Origin: Hydrogenophaga sp.
GTDB lineage: Bacteria; Pseudomonadota; Gammaproteobacteria; Burkholderiales; Burkholderiaceae_C
Length of the DNA stretch: 64,000 nucleotides
NCBI RefSeq assembly: GCF_014773545.1
Contig: NZ_SDDV01000005.1
Span: forward strand, 124,001 to 188,000
Direction of reading: 5' to 3'
Shown: one piece after another, positions 43,772 through 55,899 of the stretch
Layout of the letters: the number at the start of each line of letters is the position of its first letter
Numbering within the stretch: the stretch's first letter is position 1
Position numbers and translations under genes: made by a program
Notes under the pieces: model-generated
Database searches by the model: none
Told to the model about the DNA's origin: nothing
The model's input: the letters and a program-made list of their open reading frames with translations, nothing else

Positions 43772-44971
43772 GTGTCTGAGTCAGCGGACCGTCACGCCTT
43801 GGTGATCGGCGCCGGCCTGGCCGGTGCGGCCCTGTGCGCGGCGCTGACGCGGCGCGGCTGGCGCATCACGCTGCTGGAGGCCGCCGCCGGCCCGGCGCAA
43901 GCCGCCTCAGCGCTGCCGGTGGGCATGCTCAGCCCGCACCTGACGCGCGCGCCCACGCCCTTGTCGCGTCTGTGCGAACTCGGCCTGGCTGACGCCCGCG
44001 CCGAACTGGAGCAGTTGCTGGCGCCTGGTCAAGGCTGGCAGCCGTGCGAGGTGGACAACCTCGGCCACGCCAGCGGGCGCTGGCCGGCCGCCCTGGTGCG
44101 CCCAGCGGCGCTGGTGGCGGCCTGGCTGGCGCAGGCCAGCGCGCACCCGTCGTTCAAGGCCCGCTGGCAGACCCGCGTAGCCCGGCTGCTGCCACCCGGC
44201 GGCGCGCCGGATGCACAAACACGCGGGTGGCGCGCGCTCGACGCCAATGGCTGCGTCGTCGCTCAGGCGCCGGTGGCGGTGGTGACGGCGGCATTTGGCA
44301 GTCTGGCCCTGCTGGGCGATTCGCTGCCCGGCCTGACCGCTGCGGCCCTGCCCTTGCGCCCGGTCAAAGGTCAGCTCAGCCTGGCCGCCTTGCGGGGCCC
44401 GGCGCTGGCGCCGCGTCCGCAGCGAAACAACGGTGTGTTCGTGCCCTGCTACCAAGACAGCGGGCTGGCACCGGCATGGCCCACGCGCATCTGGGCGATG
44501 GGATCGACCTACCGGCGCGGCGACGCCAGTTGCACAATCGAGTCGGAAGACCACGAACGCAACGCGCTCAGCCTGGCGGCCATCGACGCGGCGGCAGCGC
44601 TAGGCTTGCGGGACGCCGCTGCCAGCGGCGAATTGCTGGGCTGGGCGCAGGTGCGCTGCGCCTCGCTCGACCGGCTACCGCTGGTGGGCGCGCTGCCCGA
44701 TCTCTCGGCCCTGCAGGCGCTGATGGAGCAAGCGGGTGCGCGGCGCGGCCGCCTGACGCTGGAGCAAACGCCGCGCTGGCCCGGACTGTTTGTGCTGGCG
44801 GCGCTGGGCTCGCGCGGGCTGACACTGGCGCATTGGTGCGCCGAGCGGCTGGCTGCGCGCATCGACGCCGAAGCCCCCTGCGCCCTTGACCCCGATCTGC
44901 TGCGCGCGCTGGACCCAGCTCGCTTTGCCTGGCGACTGGCGCGCCAGCAACCCCGTCCCGCTGGCGCTTGA
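43772..44971 (+). CDS. FAD-dependent oxidoreductase resembling the MnmC FAD domain
   Basis: A DAO-fold flavoenzyme of about 399 residues. The dinucleotide motif VIGAGLAGAALCAALTRRGW is at the start, and the C-terminus has VLAALGSRGLTLAHWCAERL, like the oxidase domain of MnmC. MnmC converts cmnm5s2U34 to nm5s2U34 in tRNA. Fused MnmC also has a methyltransferase domain, which is absent here, so the methylation step would need another protein. Start GTG at 43772 (SESADRHALV) is used; a TTG at 43754 is possible. The family call is sound; the tRNA role is probable. Confidence 0.8.
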   Translation: MSESADRHALVIGAGLAGAALCAALTRRGWRITLLEAAAGPAQAASALPVGMLSPHLTRAPTPLSRLCELGLADARAELEQLLAPGQGWQPCEVDNLGHASGRWPAALVRPAALVAAWLAQASAHPSFKARWQTRVARLLPPGGAPDAQTRGWRALDANGCVVAQAPVAVVTAAFGSLALLGDSLPGLTAAALPLRPVKGQLSLAALRGPALAPRPQRNNGVFVPCYQDSGLAPAWPTRIWAMGSTYRRGDASCTIESEDHERNALSLAAIDAAAALGLRDAAASGELLGWAQVRCASLDRLPLVGALPDLSALQALMEQAGARRGRLTLEQTPRWPGLFVLAALGSRGLTLAHWCAERLAARIDAEAPCALDPDLLRALDPARFAWRLARQQPRPAGA

Positions 44972-44998
44972 GACGCCTGCGGGACGGGGCTGCCAGGC

Positions 44999-45196
44999 TC
45001 AATCTGCAAGCCCAAGGCCAGCACCACCCGGTGCAGTCGGCCGATTGGGATCGCTGGCGTTGTCGGCAGTCGGATCGGTCGCATTCTCTGGCTCATGCGG
45101 CTTGCCAGATGCCTTGGCCTTGAGCTTTTCTTCCTTCTTTTTCTTCTTGGCCAGCTCGCGCTGGCGTTTTTCGTAGCCGTAATTGGGTGTGGGCAA
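44999..45196 (-). CDS. small lysine-rich protein of unknown function
   Basis: A 65-residue protein starting MPTPNYGYEKRQRELAKKKK, with a strongly basic helix and an acidic, proline-containing tail (PENATDPTADNASDPNRP). I recall similar short proteins with the same PNYGYEKRQRELAKKKK start in Comamonadaceae, which is why I accept the frame. The start is TTG at 45196. It lies 35 nt downstream of metC and converges with the FAD enzyme gene. The function is unknown; nucleic-acid binding is only a guess from charge. Confidence 0.7.
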   Translation of the reverse strand: MPTPNYGYEKRQRELAKKKKKEEKLKAKASGKPHEPENATDPTADNASDPNRPTAPGGAGLGLAD

Positions 45197-45231
45197 AACA
45201 GTCTTTCGGGTCGGTTGATCAAAGGGAGAAG

Positions 45232-46416
45232 TCAGAGCACGTGTAAGGCCTGCGCCAGGTCGGCACGCAGGTCTTCGACGTTTTCCAGTCCGACGGCAAA
45301 GCGTACCAGAGCACCGGCGTGTGGCCAGGGTCGGGTTCGAATCGACGATACATCATAAGGGGCGCATAAACTGATCGGGCCAGCCCAGCTCCAGCCCAGG
45401 CGAAACAGGCGCAGACGATCGCACCAGTCGTCGATGCGGCGCTGATCCAGGGCCGGGTCGAACACCACGCTGAACAAACAGGCGGCGGCACTGGCGCTGC
45501 GTTGCCAGTGCGCGTGCCCGGGCGAGCCCGGCAGCGCCGGATGCAGCACCTGCGCCACGCCGGGCTGGCGGCTCATCCAGGCCGCCAATTCACGCGTGGC
45601 AGCGTCTTGCGCGTGGTAGCGCAGCGCCAGCGTGTTGAGTCCGCGCAGCACCAGTTCGGCGTCGTTGCCCGCCACGCCCAGACCCAGGCGCATATGGGTC
45701 ATCAACAATTGCTGGTGCAGCGCTGCGTCGCGTGTGACCACTGAGCCCATCAGCACGTCGGCGCCGCCGCTGGGGTATTTGGTGAGTGCCTGCATCGAGA
45801 CATCGACACCCAACTCAAAGGCCTTGAAGGCAACGCCAGCGCCCCAGGTGTTGTCGAGTGCGCTGACGATGGCACGCTGCGCCGAGCGGGCCGCGTTGGC
45901 TTGGCGCAGCGTCGCCACCAGTGCGGGCAGATCGGGAAATTCGAGCGTGATCGAGCCCGCCGCCTCCAGCCAGACCAGGCGCGTGGCCGGACTGATTTTG
46001 GACGCCAGATCGGCCGCATCGAGCGCGTCGTAATAGCGGTGGCTGATGCCCCAGGCGGCCAGCTCGGTGGCGACAAACGATTTACCGGGGCCGTAGGCGT
46101 TATCCGGCAGCAGCACCTCGTCGCCACAGCGCAGCAAGGCCATGTCAACCAGCGTCAGCGCCGACAGTCCGCTGGGACACAGCACGCAAAAGCGCCCGCC
46201 TTCCAGCGTGGCAATGCGCTCTTCCAGCGTGAAGGTGGTGGGTGTGCCGTGCAGGCCGTAGGTGTAGCCGCTTTTGTCGGCCCACTGCCGCGTGCGCAGC
46301 GCATGCACGCTGGGAAAAATTACCGTCGAGGCTTTGTATACGCCGGGAGCGACGGCGTCAAACCCCTGCGGAGGACGATAGGGATGGTGAATCAGGTCGG
46401 TGGGTAATTCGCTCAT
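45232..46416 (-). CDS. metC: cystathionine beta-lyase
   Basis: A PLP enzyme of the Cys/Met metabolism family that cleaves cystathionine to homocysteine. The 394-residue product shows YGLHGTPTTFTLEERIATLE, the cofactor-phosphate region CPSGLSALTLVDMALLR and the PLP lysine in MQALTKYPSGGADVLMG, a pattern of the MetC branch. The ATG at 46416 is used; a TTG three codons earlier is possible. It follows purA after 99 nt on the same strand. Confidence 0.9.
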   Translation of the reverse strand: MSELPTDLIHHPYRPPQGFDAVAPGVYKASTVIFPSVHALRTRQWADKSGYTYGLHGTPTTFTLEERIATLEGGRFCVLCPSGLSALTLVDMALLRCGDEVLLPDNAYGPGKSFVATELAAWGISHRYYDALDAADLASKISPATRLVWLEAAGSITLEFPDLPALVATLRQANAARSAQRAIVSALDNTWGAGVAFKAFELGVDVSMQALTKYPSGGADVLMGSVVTRDAALHQQLLMTHMRLGLGVAGNDAELVLRGLNTLALRYHAQDAATRELAAWMSRQPGVAQVLHPALPGSPGHAHWQRSASAAACLFSVVFDPALDQRRIDDWCDRLRLFRLGWSWAGPISLCAPYDVSSIRTRPWPHAGALVRFAVGLENVEDLRADLAQALHVL

Positions 46417-46515
46417 GCCGGACAAGGCGTGAAACTGCGAAGTGTGGCAGCCGCACGCTGGGCGGCTTGACCCAGAGCAGCGCGCGGCGCAGCGCGGTGG
46501 CGGCGCGAACGCGGC

Positions 46516-49103
<2,588 letters not shown>

Positions 49104-49137
49104 GGGATTTTCGAACGCTGTTAAAAAAGGGATTTTA

Positions 49138-49160
49138 CCGGGTCGGCGCAGCCGACCCGG
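49138..49160 (-). terminator. perfect 10-bp hairpin between the DUF2065 gene and hisZ
   Basis: CCGGGTCGGC and GCCGACCCGG flank a 3-nt loop. On the minus strand TAAAATCCCTTTTTT follows, so the T run comes about 9 nt late. It may be a weak terminator or a processing/stabilising hairpin splitting hflX-hflK-hflC-DUF2065 from hisZ-purA. Confidence 0.5.
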
Positions 49161-49180
49161 GGTGGCCGAGCACTCCGCTC

Positions 49181-49378
49181 TCAGGCCAGCAACCACCACA
49201 GCAACAAACCAGCCAGGATAGAGAGCAGTCCAAAGAAGCGCAATTGGCCGTCCTGTAGCCTGAGCATTTCGCCAAAGATACGCCGCCACCAGCGCGGCGC
49301 CAACAAAGGCAGCAAGCCCTCAAGAATGAGCACCAGCGCCAGCGCTGGCCAAAACACCTGCGCCAGCGACAACTCCAT
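49181..49378 (-). CDS. DUF2065 (YjeT-type) small membrane protein
   Basis: A 65-residue protein with two membrane helices, [16 protein letters not shown] and [15 protein letters not shown], separated by a basic loop. It matches DUF2065/YjeT, which is usually next to hflC. Its ATG is directly adjacent to the hflC stop. The function is unknown. Confidence 0.9.
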   Translation of the reverse strand: MELSLAQVFWPALALVLILEGLLPLLAPRWWRRIFGEMLRLQDGQLRFFGLLSILAGLLLWWLLA

Positions 49379-50266
49379 TCAACGTGCTGCCTCGCTGCCG
49401 CGCATGGAGCGGAAGAATTCACCCGACGGGTCCAAAATCATGACGTCCGAACGGCTGGAAAAGCTGGCCTTGTAAGCTTCCAAGCTGCGGTAGAACTGGG
49501 CGAACGCCGGGTCGCGCCCGAACGCATCGGCAAACAGTCTGGCAGCCTGTGCGTCGCCCTCACCTTTGACGCGCTGCGCATCGCCGTAGGCCTGCGAGAC
49601 GATCACCTCGCGCTGACGATCGGCGTCGGCGCGAATCTGCTCACCCTCGGCAAAGCCGGTGGCGCGCAGCTCGTTGGCCACGCGCCGGCGCTCGGCCTCC
49701 ATACGCAAAAAGACCGACGCGGTGATGCTCTCGACGTAATCGACGCGGGTGATGCGCACGTCGATGATGTCCATGCCCCAGGGTTTTTCGGCCCCACGCA
49801 CGGCAGACAGCACCGAACTCTTGACGTCGGCCATGAGCTGTTCGCGCTGGGTAGACAGCAATTCGGTGACGGTGCGCTTGTTGACTTCTTGCTGAAAGGC
49901 GCTGCGCACCACGCGGTTGAGCTGCAGGGCGCCGGCGCTCTCGTTGCGGCCGACGTTGCGGATATAGACCTCGGGCTCGCTGATGCGCCAGCGCACGAAC
50001 CAGTCGATCACTACGCGCTGCTTCTCGGCGGTCAGCATCGGCTCGGTATCGACGCTCTCCAGCGTCAACAGCCGCCTGTCGATATAAGAGACGTTTTGGA
50101 ACGGCGGCGGCAGCTTGAAATTCAAGCCCGGATCGACCACCACGCGCTGAATCTGTCCCAACTGAAAAACCACGCCAAACTGGCGCTGATCGACGACGAA
50201 CAGCATCGAACTGCCGATCACCAACACCACCAGCACGCTGGCAAGAATGAAACCCAACTTGTTCAT
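49379..50266 (-). CDS. hflC: HflC, SPFH-domain regulator of FtsH
   Basis: HflC pairs with HflK in the periplasm-facing complex that modulates the FtsH protease. The 295-residue product has an N-terminal anchor (LASVLVVLVIGSSMLFVV), then an SPFH domain (VVDPGLNFKLPPPFQNV, LLTLESVDTEPMLTAEKQRV) and a helical tail (FAEGEQIRADADRQREVIVS). It lies 27 nt after hflK. Confidence 0.96.
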   Translation of the reverse strand: MNKLGFILASVLVVLVIGSSMLFVVDQRQFGVVFQLGQIQRVVVDPGLNFKLPPPFQNVSYIDRRLLTLESVDTEPMLTAEKQRVVIDWFVRWRISEPEVYIRNVGRNESAGALQLNRVVRSAFQQEVNKRTVTELLSTQREQLMADVKSSVLSAVRGAEKPWGMDIIDVRITRVDYVESITASVFLRMEAERRRVANELRATGFAEGEQIRADADRQREVIVSQAYGDAQRVKGEGDAQAARLFADAFGRDPAFAQFYRSLEAYKASFSSRSDVMILDPSGEFFRSMRGSEAAR

Positions 50267-50293
50267 ATTTGACTCTCTAGGCGATGTGGTCGC

Positions 50294-51703
50294 TCAACGA
50301 ATTTCACGCTCGCGCAAACGCGCAGTGGCAGCGCCCGCGGCGGGAACGGCCGGGGCAGCAGCCGGCGTGGCTGGCGCAGCCGCCGGGCCAGGCGCCGCCG
50401 TGGCGGCGGGCGCAGCGGTCATCTGCATGATTTTGTCCAGTGGCAGGAACAGCATTTGAGAACCTTGCCGGCTGTCGACCAAGACCTTGGTCACGTTGGA
50501 ATAAATGTGCTGCATGGCGTCGGTGTGCATGCGCTCGCGCGTCACACGCGGCGCTTTTTGGTATTCAGCCAATACCGAACGGAAGCGCTGCGCGTCACCC
50601 TCGGCCTGCGCCACGATGCGCGCCTTGTAGCCTTGGGCTTCTTCCGTCAGACGCGCCGCCGCACCGCGGGCACGCGGCACCACGTCGTTGGCGTAGGCCT
50701 GGGCTTCGTTCCTGGCGCGCTCGCGCTCCTGACCGGCCTTGAGCACGTCGTCAAACGCGGCCTGCACCTGAGCCGGCGGGCGTACACCGCCTTGTTGCAT
50801 GTTGATCGCCACCACCTCGATACCGACCCGGTAGCGATCCAGAATGGTCTGCATCAGTATGCGCACGCGCGGCGCAATCTGGTCGCGCTCTTCGGCCAGC
50901 GCGGCGTCCATTCTCATGCTGCCCACCACCTCGCGCACTGCAGTTTCGGCCGCTTGCACCACGGCCACGGCCGGGTCACGGGTCTCAAACAGAAACGCGC
51001 GCGCGTCATTGAGCCGGTATTGCACCGCAAAGCGAATCTCGACAATGTTTTCGTCTGCGGTCAGCATGGCCGATTGCCGCAGGCCGGTGGCCGGCACAAT
51101 GCCTTCACCGCCGACGTCCACCGAGCGGATCTGGGTCACGAAAACGGTTTCGTGGCGCTGCATCGGAAACGGCAGCCGCCAATTGAAACCAGCGCCCACC
51201 GTGGCGTGGTATTTGCCAAACTGCGTGATGACGGCTTGCTGACCTTCTTGCACGATGAAAAAACCGGTGCCCAGCCAGATCAGAGCCGCCACACCGGCAA
51301 TCAAGCCGGCGCCAATGCCGGTGACCTTGGGGCTGGGGTTGAAGCTGGGCAAACCACCCCCTGCACCGCCGCCACGGCCGCCAAATCCGCCACCGGAGCC
51401 GGGACGGCCACCTTTGCCGCCGAACAAACCGCCGAGCTTGCGGTTGAAGTCGCGCCAGAGCTCGTCGAGGTCGGGCGGACCCTGATTCGGGCGCTGACCC
51501 CGTGGGGGAGGCTGATCTTGCGGCGGCGGCCGATTTTCGTCGTCGCGACCGTCCTGCGGCTCTTTGCCCGGGCCATCGTCGCCGCGCCCCCAACGGGGAT
51601 CGTTCAGGTTGAAAACGCCAAACAGGCTGCGCCCGCGCGAGCGGGCGGGCGCACGAGGGCCGGTCTCGGCTTGGCCGCCGGAGCTATGCAGATTCACGTC
51701 CAT
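50294..51703 (-). CDS. hflK: HflK, SPFH-domain regulator of FtsH
   Basis: Partner of HflC. The 469-residue product has a long Gly/Pro/Asp-rich cytoplasmic N-terminus, a membrane helix near 130-150 (GVAALIWLGTGFFIVQEGQQ), an SPFH domain (MLTADENIVEIRFAVQYRL) and a helical part (ARGAAARLTEEAQGYKARIV). The C-terminal 40 residues form an Ala/Pro-rich tail. The ATG at 51703 is clear. It is longer than E. coli HflK mainly through the disordered ends. Confidence 0.95.
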   Translation of the reverse strand: MDVNLHSSGGQAETGPRAPARSRGRSLFGVFNLNDPRWGRGDDGPGKEPQDGRDDENRPPPQDQPPPRGQRPNQGPPDLDELWRDFNRKLGGLFGGKGGRPGSGGGFGGRGGGAGGGLPSFNPSPKVTGIGAGLIAGVAALIWLGTGFFIVQEGQQAVITQFGKYHATVGAGFNWRLPFPMQRHETVFVTQIRSVDVGGEGIVPATGLRQSAMLTADENIVEIRFAVQYRLNDARAFLFETRDPAVAVVQAAETAVREVVGSMRMDAALAEERDQIAPRVRILMQTILDRYRVGIEVVAINMQQGGVRPPAQVQAAFDDVLKAGQERERARNEAQAYANDVVPRARGAAARLTEEAQGYKARIVAQAEGDAQRFRSVLAEYQKAPRVTRERMHTDAMQHIYSNVTKVLVDSRQGSQMLFLPLDKIMQMTAAPAATAAPGPAAAPATPAAAPAVPAAGAATARLREREIR

Positions 51704-51747
51704 GGATCACCAACTTATATGTATCAAAACCACGCCATTGTGCCCAA

Positions 51748-52932
51748 TCAGGGCGCCACACTATCGATCCCGGACCCATGCGCCTGCGAACACGGAGTCA
51801 CACCGCTAGGCTGCGCCAGCAACTGTGCCGTCAGCAGCGTGCGCAATTCGGGCAAACCCTGGCCACTGCGAGCGCTGAGGTGGATTCGAGGCACCGATTG
51901 ACCTTGAAGTTCCATCATATCGACCAACACGTGGGGCGCCTGTGCCTGTGTCAGCGCGTCGAGTTTGTTGAACACCAGAATTTGCGGCAAGGTGTCGGCG
52001 CCGATGTCTTTGAGCACCTCTTGCACCGCAGCGATCTGCTCCGGCCAAGCCGGATTCGACGCGTCGACCACGTGCAGCAGCAAGTCGGCATCGGTGGCTT
52101 CTTGCAAAGTGGCGGCAAAGGCATCGATCAAGCCGTGCGGCAGGTCACGAATGAAGCCCACCGTGTCGGACAGGGAGACCGTGCGCGCGGCCTCGCCCAG
52201 GTAGAGCGCTCGCGTGGTGGTGTCTAGGGTGGCGAACAACTGGTCAGCCGCGTAGGCGCGCGCTTTCACCAGCGCGTTAAAAAGCGAGGTCTTGCCGGCG
52301 TTGGTGTAGCCGACCAGTGAAATGGTGAAGGTGTCGCGGCGCTCGCGCTGGCGGCGCTGGGTGGCACGCTGTTTCTTGAGCTTTTCCAGCCGGTCCTTGG
52401 TGCGCTTGATGGCTTGGCCTATCATGCGCCGGTCAAGTTCGATCTGGGTTTCACCCGGGCCACCGCGCAGGCCGATGCCGCCGCTTTGGCGCTCCAGGTG
52501 CGACCAGCGCCGCACCAGGCGGGTGCTGAGGTATTGCAGCCGCGCCAATTCGACCTGCAGTTTGCCCTCGAAACTGCGCGCGCGCTGGGCAAAGATCTCC
52601 AGAATCAAGAGTGTGCGGTCATTCACCGGCAAACCCAGGTGGCGCTCCAGGTTGCGCTGTTGTGCCGGGCTGAGCGAGGGGTCGAACAACACCTCGCTGG
52701 CACCGCAGGACTGGGCCAGCAGCTTGATCTCGTCCGCCTTGCCAGAACCGACGAACAAGGCCGGGTCAGGGGCGCGGCGCTTGCAACTGACGCGCCCGGC
52801 AACGCGGTAGCCGGCCGTTTGCGCCAGCAAGCCGAGCTCGCTGAGCTCGGCGTCGAAATGCGGCAGGCCAAAGTCAACACCCACCAGAATGACCGATGGC
52901 GTGACAGCGCCGGTGCTGACAGCGGTGCTCAA
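51748..52932 (-). CDS. hflX: ribosome-associated GTPase HflX
   Basis: HflX splits stalled or heat-damaged ribosomes. The 394-residue product has the glycine-rich N-domain (VGSGKADEIKLL, FDPSLSPAQQRNLE), the helical linker with SGGIGLRGGPGETQIELDRR, and the G domain (G1 GYTNAGKTSLF near residue 207, DTVGFIRDLP, NKLD). The start is TTG at 52932; no ATG precedes the conserved VGVDFG. It follows hfq after 82 nt. Confidence 0.95.
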   Translation of the reverse strand: MSTAVSTGAVTPSVILVGVDFGLPHFDAELSELGLLAQTAGYRVAGRVSCKRRAPDPALFVGSGKADEIKLLAQSCGASEVLFDPSLSPAQQRNLERHLGLPVNDRTLLILEIFAQRARSFEGKLQVELARLQYLSTRLVRRWSHLERQSGGIGLRGGPGETQIELDRRMIGQAIKRTKDRLEKLKKQRATQRRQRERRDTFTISLVGYTNAGKTSLFNALVKARAYAADQLFATLDTTTRALYLGEAARTVSLSDTVGFIRDLPHGLIDAFAATLQEATDADLLLHVVDASNPAWPEQIAAVQEVLKDIGADTLPQILVFNKLDALTQAQAPHVLVDMMELQGQSVPRIHLSARSGQGLPELRTLLTAQLLAQPSGVTPCSQAHGSGIDSVAP

Positions 52933-53014
52933 ATCAGTGGCCCGCAGCGGCAGCCATGCGCGGGACGAGCGCGTGCGCAGTTGCGGCGCAGGTCTGAAAG
53001 CCAGAGAAAGAAAG

Positions 53015-53266
53015 TCAAGCCGCAGCCGCTTCGTCGCCTACTGCGGCGGAAAACTGCACCGGACGCCCCGGCACGATGGTCGAGATGGCGTGCTTGTAGA
53101 CCATTTGCGTGACCGTGTTGCGCAGCAACACCACGTACTGGTCAAAAGATTCGATCTGGCCTTGCAGCTTGATGCCGTTGACCAAGTAGATAGAGACCGG
53201 AATGTGCTCGCGGCGCAATTGGTTCAGAAAAGGGTCTTGCAAAAGCTGGGCTTTGTTGTTGCTCAC
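53015..53266 (-). CDS. hfq: RNA chaperone Hfq
   Basis: Hfq pairs small RNAs with target mRNAs. The 83-residue product has Sm1 ([20 protein letters not shown]) and Sm2 ([15 protein letters not shown]) and the proximal-face residues [12 protein letters not shown]. The start is GTG at 53266 (SNNKAQLLQ) with GGAG 8 nt upstream; an ATG 14 codons further up gives a non-family extension. The C-terminal tail is short and Ala-rich. Confidence 0.97.
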   Translation of the reverse strand: MSNNKAQLLQDPFLNQLRREHIPVSIYLVNGIKLQGQIESFDQYVVLLRNTVTQMVYKHAISTIVPGRPVQFSAAVGDEAAAA

Positions 53267-53344
53267 GATATGCTCCGTGTTCGAAGTGATTGAGAAGGCG
53301 TCAACCATACCACAGCGATGCAGCGCAAACGGCAGCGGTGGCGC

Positions 53345-54685
53345 TCAAGCAGCGTCTTTGAAGGGATTGGTCGAAGTCTTGAACTCGATGCGCAGCGGCG
53401 TGCCGACCAGCTCGAATGCCGCGCGAAAACGGCCTTCGAGAAAGCGTTTGTACGTCTGGGGCACGTGTTCGAGCGAATTGCCGTGGATCACGATCACCGG
53501 CGGGTTCATGCCACCTTGGTGCGCATAGCGCATTTTGGGGCGGAACATGCCGCTGCGCTGCGGCGCCTGAAACGCCAGCGCCTCCAGCAGCAAGCGCGTC
53601 AGTACCGGGGTCGACATCTTGCGCATGGCCGATGCGTGCGCCTGCGCAATCGACTTCCACAGCGGGCCCAGACCCTGGCGTTTTTGCGCCGAGATCAGGT
53701 GCAGCGCAGCAAACTTGAGGAAGGCCAGCCGGGTTTCAATCTGGCGCTCGATTTGTTGACGCTGGTAGGCGTCGACCGCGTCCCACTTATTGATCGCCAG
53801 CACCACGGCGCGCCCACTCTCGAGGATGTAGCCGGCGATGTGAGCGTCCTGGTCGGTCACGCCCTCAGTGGCGTCGAGCAACAGCAGCACCACGTGCGCG
53901 CGCTCGATGGCCTGCAAGGTTTTGATGACTGAAAATTTTTCGATCGCCTCGAACACGCGGCCCTTGCGGCGAATGCCGGCCGTGTCTATCAGCTCGTATT
54001 TTTGCCCGTTGCGCTCGAACGGCACCGAAATCGCGTCGCGTGTGGTGCCCGGCTGGTCAAACGCCACCAGGCGCTCTTCGCCCAGCCAGGTGTTGATCAG
54101 GGTTGACTTGCCGACATTCGGGCGTCCGGCCACCGCCAGCCGGATCACGCCTGCGGCGCTCTCAGGATCGCCGTCGTCCTCGGGACTGAGATCGGGAATC
54201 AACTCGAGGGCTTGCTCGAGCATGGAGCGAACACCCTGGCCGTGGGCGCCGGAGACCGGCAGCACCTGGCCTAGGCCGAGCTCGAAAAACTCCACCAGTT
54301 GCAGACCCTCGGTCATGCCCTCGGCCTTGTTGGCCACCAGCACGGTGGGCTTGCCCAGGCGCCGCAGGTACCGGGCAATCTCGTGGTCTTGCGCGTTGCT
54401 GCCGGCGCGCGCATCGAGCACGAAAATCACCACATCGGCCTCGGCCACCGCCTGCCGTGTCTGCTTGGCCATCTCGCGGTAGATGCCTTGCGCGGCGTCG
54501 GGCTCGAAGCCGCCGGTGTCGATGACGATGTACGGGCGCCGCCCAAGCTGGCCGTTGCCGTAGTGGCGGTCGCGCGTGAGACCGGCCAAGTCGGCCACGA
54601 TGGCGTCGCGTGAACTCGTCAGGCGGTTAAACAGGGTGGACTTGCCCACATTGGGCCGCCCCACCAGGGCGATGACGGGTTTCAC
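53345..54685 (-). CDS. der: ribosome biogenesis GTPase Der
   Basis: Der (EngA) has two tandem G domains and a KH-like C-domain and acts in 50S assembly. The 446-residue product has G1 motifs [11 protein letters not shown] (residues 7-17) and [11 protein letters not shown] (about 186), both DxGG/DTAG switches and NKAEG/NKWD specificity loops. GTG start at 54685. It lies between bamB and hfq, as in most betaproteobacteria. Confidence 0.97.
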   Translation of the reverse strand: MKPVIALVGRPNVGKSTLFNRLTSSRDAIVADLAGLTRDRHYGNGQLGRRPYIVIDTGGFEPDAAQGIYREMAKQTRQAVAEADVVIFVLDARAGSNAQDHEIARYLRRLGKPTVLVANKAEGMTEGLQLVEFFELGLGQVLPVSGAHGQGVRSMLEQALELIPDLSPEDDGDPESAAGVIRLAVAGRPNVGKSTLINTWLGEERLVAFDQPGTTRDAISVPFERNGQKYELIDTAGIRRKGRVFEAIEKFSVIKTLQAIERAHVVLLLLDATEGVTDQDAHIAGYILESGRAVVLAINKWDAVDAYQRQQIERQIETRLAFLKFAALHLISAQKRQGLGPLWKSIAQAHASAMRKMSTPVLTRLLLEALAFQAPQRSGMFRPKMRYAHQGGMNPPVIVIHGNSLEHVPQTYKRFLEGRFRAAFELVGTPLRIEFKTSTNPFKDAA

Positions 54686-54729
54686 GAAAAAAACTTTCTT
54701 TTAAGGTCCGCGCGCAGCGCGAACCCGGT

Positions 54730-55899
54730 TCACTGCGGCCGCCAGGCGTAGATGCCGCCGTTGCGCGTTTGCACCACCAGCACATTGCCAGCCAGCACCG
54801 GGGCGGCCAGAATCGGCGAGCCGTCGGTGCTGAGCCGGTTCATTTCGCTGCCGTCCTCGCGGGAGAGCAGGTGTACCCAGCCAGCGTTGTCGCCAAACAC
54901 CACCACCCGCCCGAGCACCAGCGGACCGCTGAGATTGCGGTGCTGCAAGCGTGCGCTCTCCCAGACGGGCTCACCCGAGTCGCGTTGCCAGGCCAGTACG
55001 CGGTCGTTCGCATCGGCAGTGAACAACAGGCGTTCGTCACCATGCAGACCGACGCTGCCGCGCGCCGGGCGGCTCCAGGCCAGCGTGCCGCGAGCGGCGT
55101 CGACGCAGCCGACGCTGCGCATGAAAGCGCGCACGCAAACGCTGTTGCCGACCCGGCTGACCGGGCCGACCAGGTCAACCAGGCGCTCGATCTCGTTGAT
55201 GCCGCGCGGCGTGGCCAGCGCGACTTCCCAGCGCAGGGCGCCGTTGCGCGGATCAATGCCGAGCAGTCGGCCCGAGAACCCAGCCACCAGCGTGTCGCCA
55301 ACCGCCAGCAACACGCCCGGCTGGCTGAGAACCAGCGGGTCGGCCGGGCGCTCCTCACGCCACAGGCGTGCGCCGTTTTTCGCATCGAAAGCCAGCACGG
55401 TGCGATCAGATGTCTGCACGAACACGCGCTCACCGGCCACCAGGGGAGCGGTGAAGACGCGCGCCGGCAGCCGCGCGCGCCAACTCTCACGGCCATCGGT
55501 GATGGCAACCAATTCGTTCTCCAGCGTCACCACGGCCACGGTGCGGCCATCGGAGCCAACACCGGCAGCCAGCGGCGTCTCCAGGTTCAGGCGCCAGAGT
55601 TCCTGCCCGCTGGCGGCGTCGATTGCCGCCACCGTGCCCGCACCGCCGGCGACAAAAACACGGTCGGCCAGCGCCAGCGGCGTCAGCACGGTGCTGGAGG
55701 CACCGACTTGGGCCGACCATGCCGCTTGCACGCCCAACAGCGCCGTGACCGGGCCCAGCTCAGCCGGACGCGGTGGTTGTGGACCGGAAGCGCAGGCTGT
55801 CAGCAGCGTCAAGCCGATGACCAGCAAGCCCCACTTGAGGGCGCTGCTGCGCTTTGGGCGTGCGCTCGACTGGCGCTTGGATTCGGGCACAGGGATCAA
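54730..55899 (-). CDS. bamB: outer-membrane assembly lipoprotein BamB
   Basis: BamB is the beta-propeller lipoprotein of the BAM complex. The 389-residue product has a signal ending LLTAC (Cys36) and PQQ-like blade repeats such as IDAASGQELWRLNLETPLAA, LAFDAKNGARLWREE and LLGIDPRNGALRWEVAL. The start is TTG at 55899, overlapping the upstream stop as TTGA. The final GGIYAWRPQ is typical. Confidence 0.95.
   Translation of the reverse strand: MIPVPESKRQSSARPKRSSALKWGLLVIGLTLLTACASGPQPPRPAELGPVTALLGVQAAWSAQVGASSTVLTPLALADRVFVAGGAGTVAAIDAASGQELWRLNLETPLAAGVGSDGRTVAVVTLENELVAITDGRESWRARLPARVFTAPLVAGERVFVQTSDRTVLAFDAKNGARLWREERPADPLVLSQPGVLLAVGDTLVAGFSGRLLGIDPRNGALRWEVALATPRGINEIERLVDLVGPVSRVGNSVCVRAFMRSVGCVDAARGTLAWSRPARGSVGLHGDERLLFTADANDRVLAWQRDSGEPVWESARLQHRNLSGPLVLGRVVVFGDNAGWVHLLSREDGSEMNRLSTDGSPILAAPVLAGNVLVVQTRNGGIYAWRPQ

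Noticed and set aside
54706-54723. Terminator between bamB and der
   Set aside because: GGT-CGCGC/GCGCG-ACC can pair, but it lies before der's downstream partner in transcription order and has no T run, so it was not listed.
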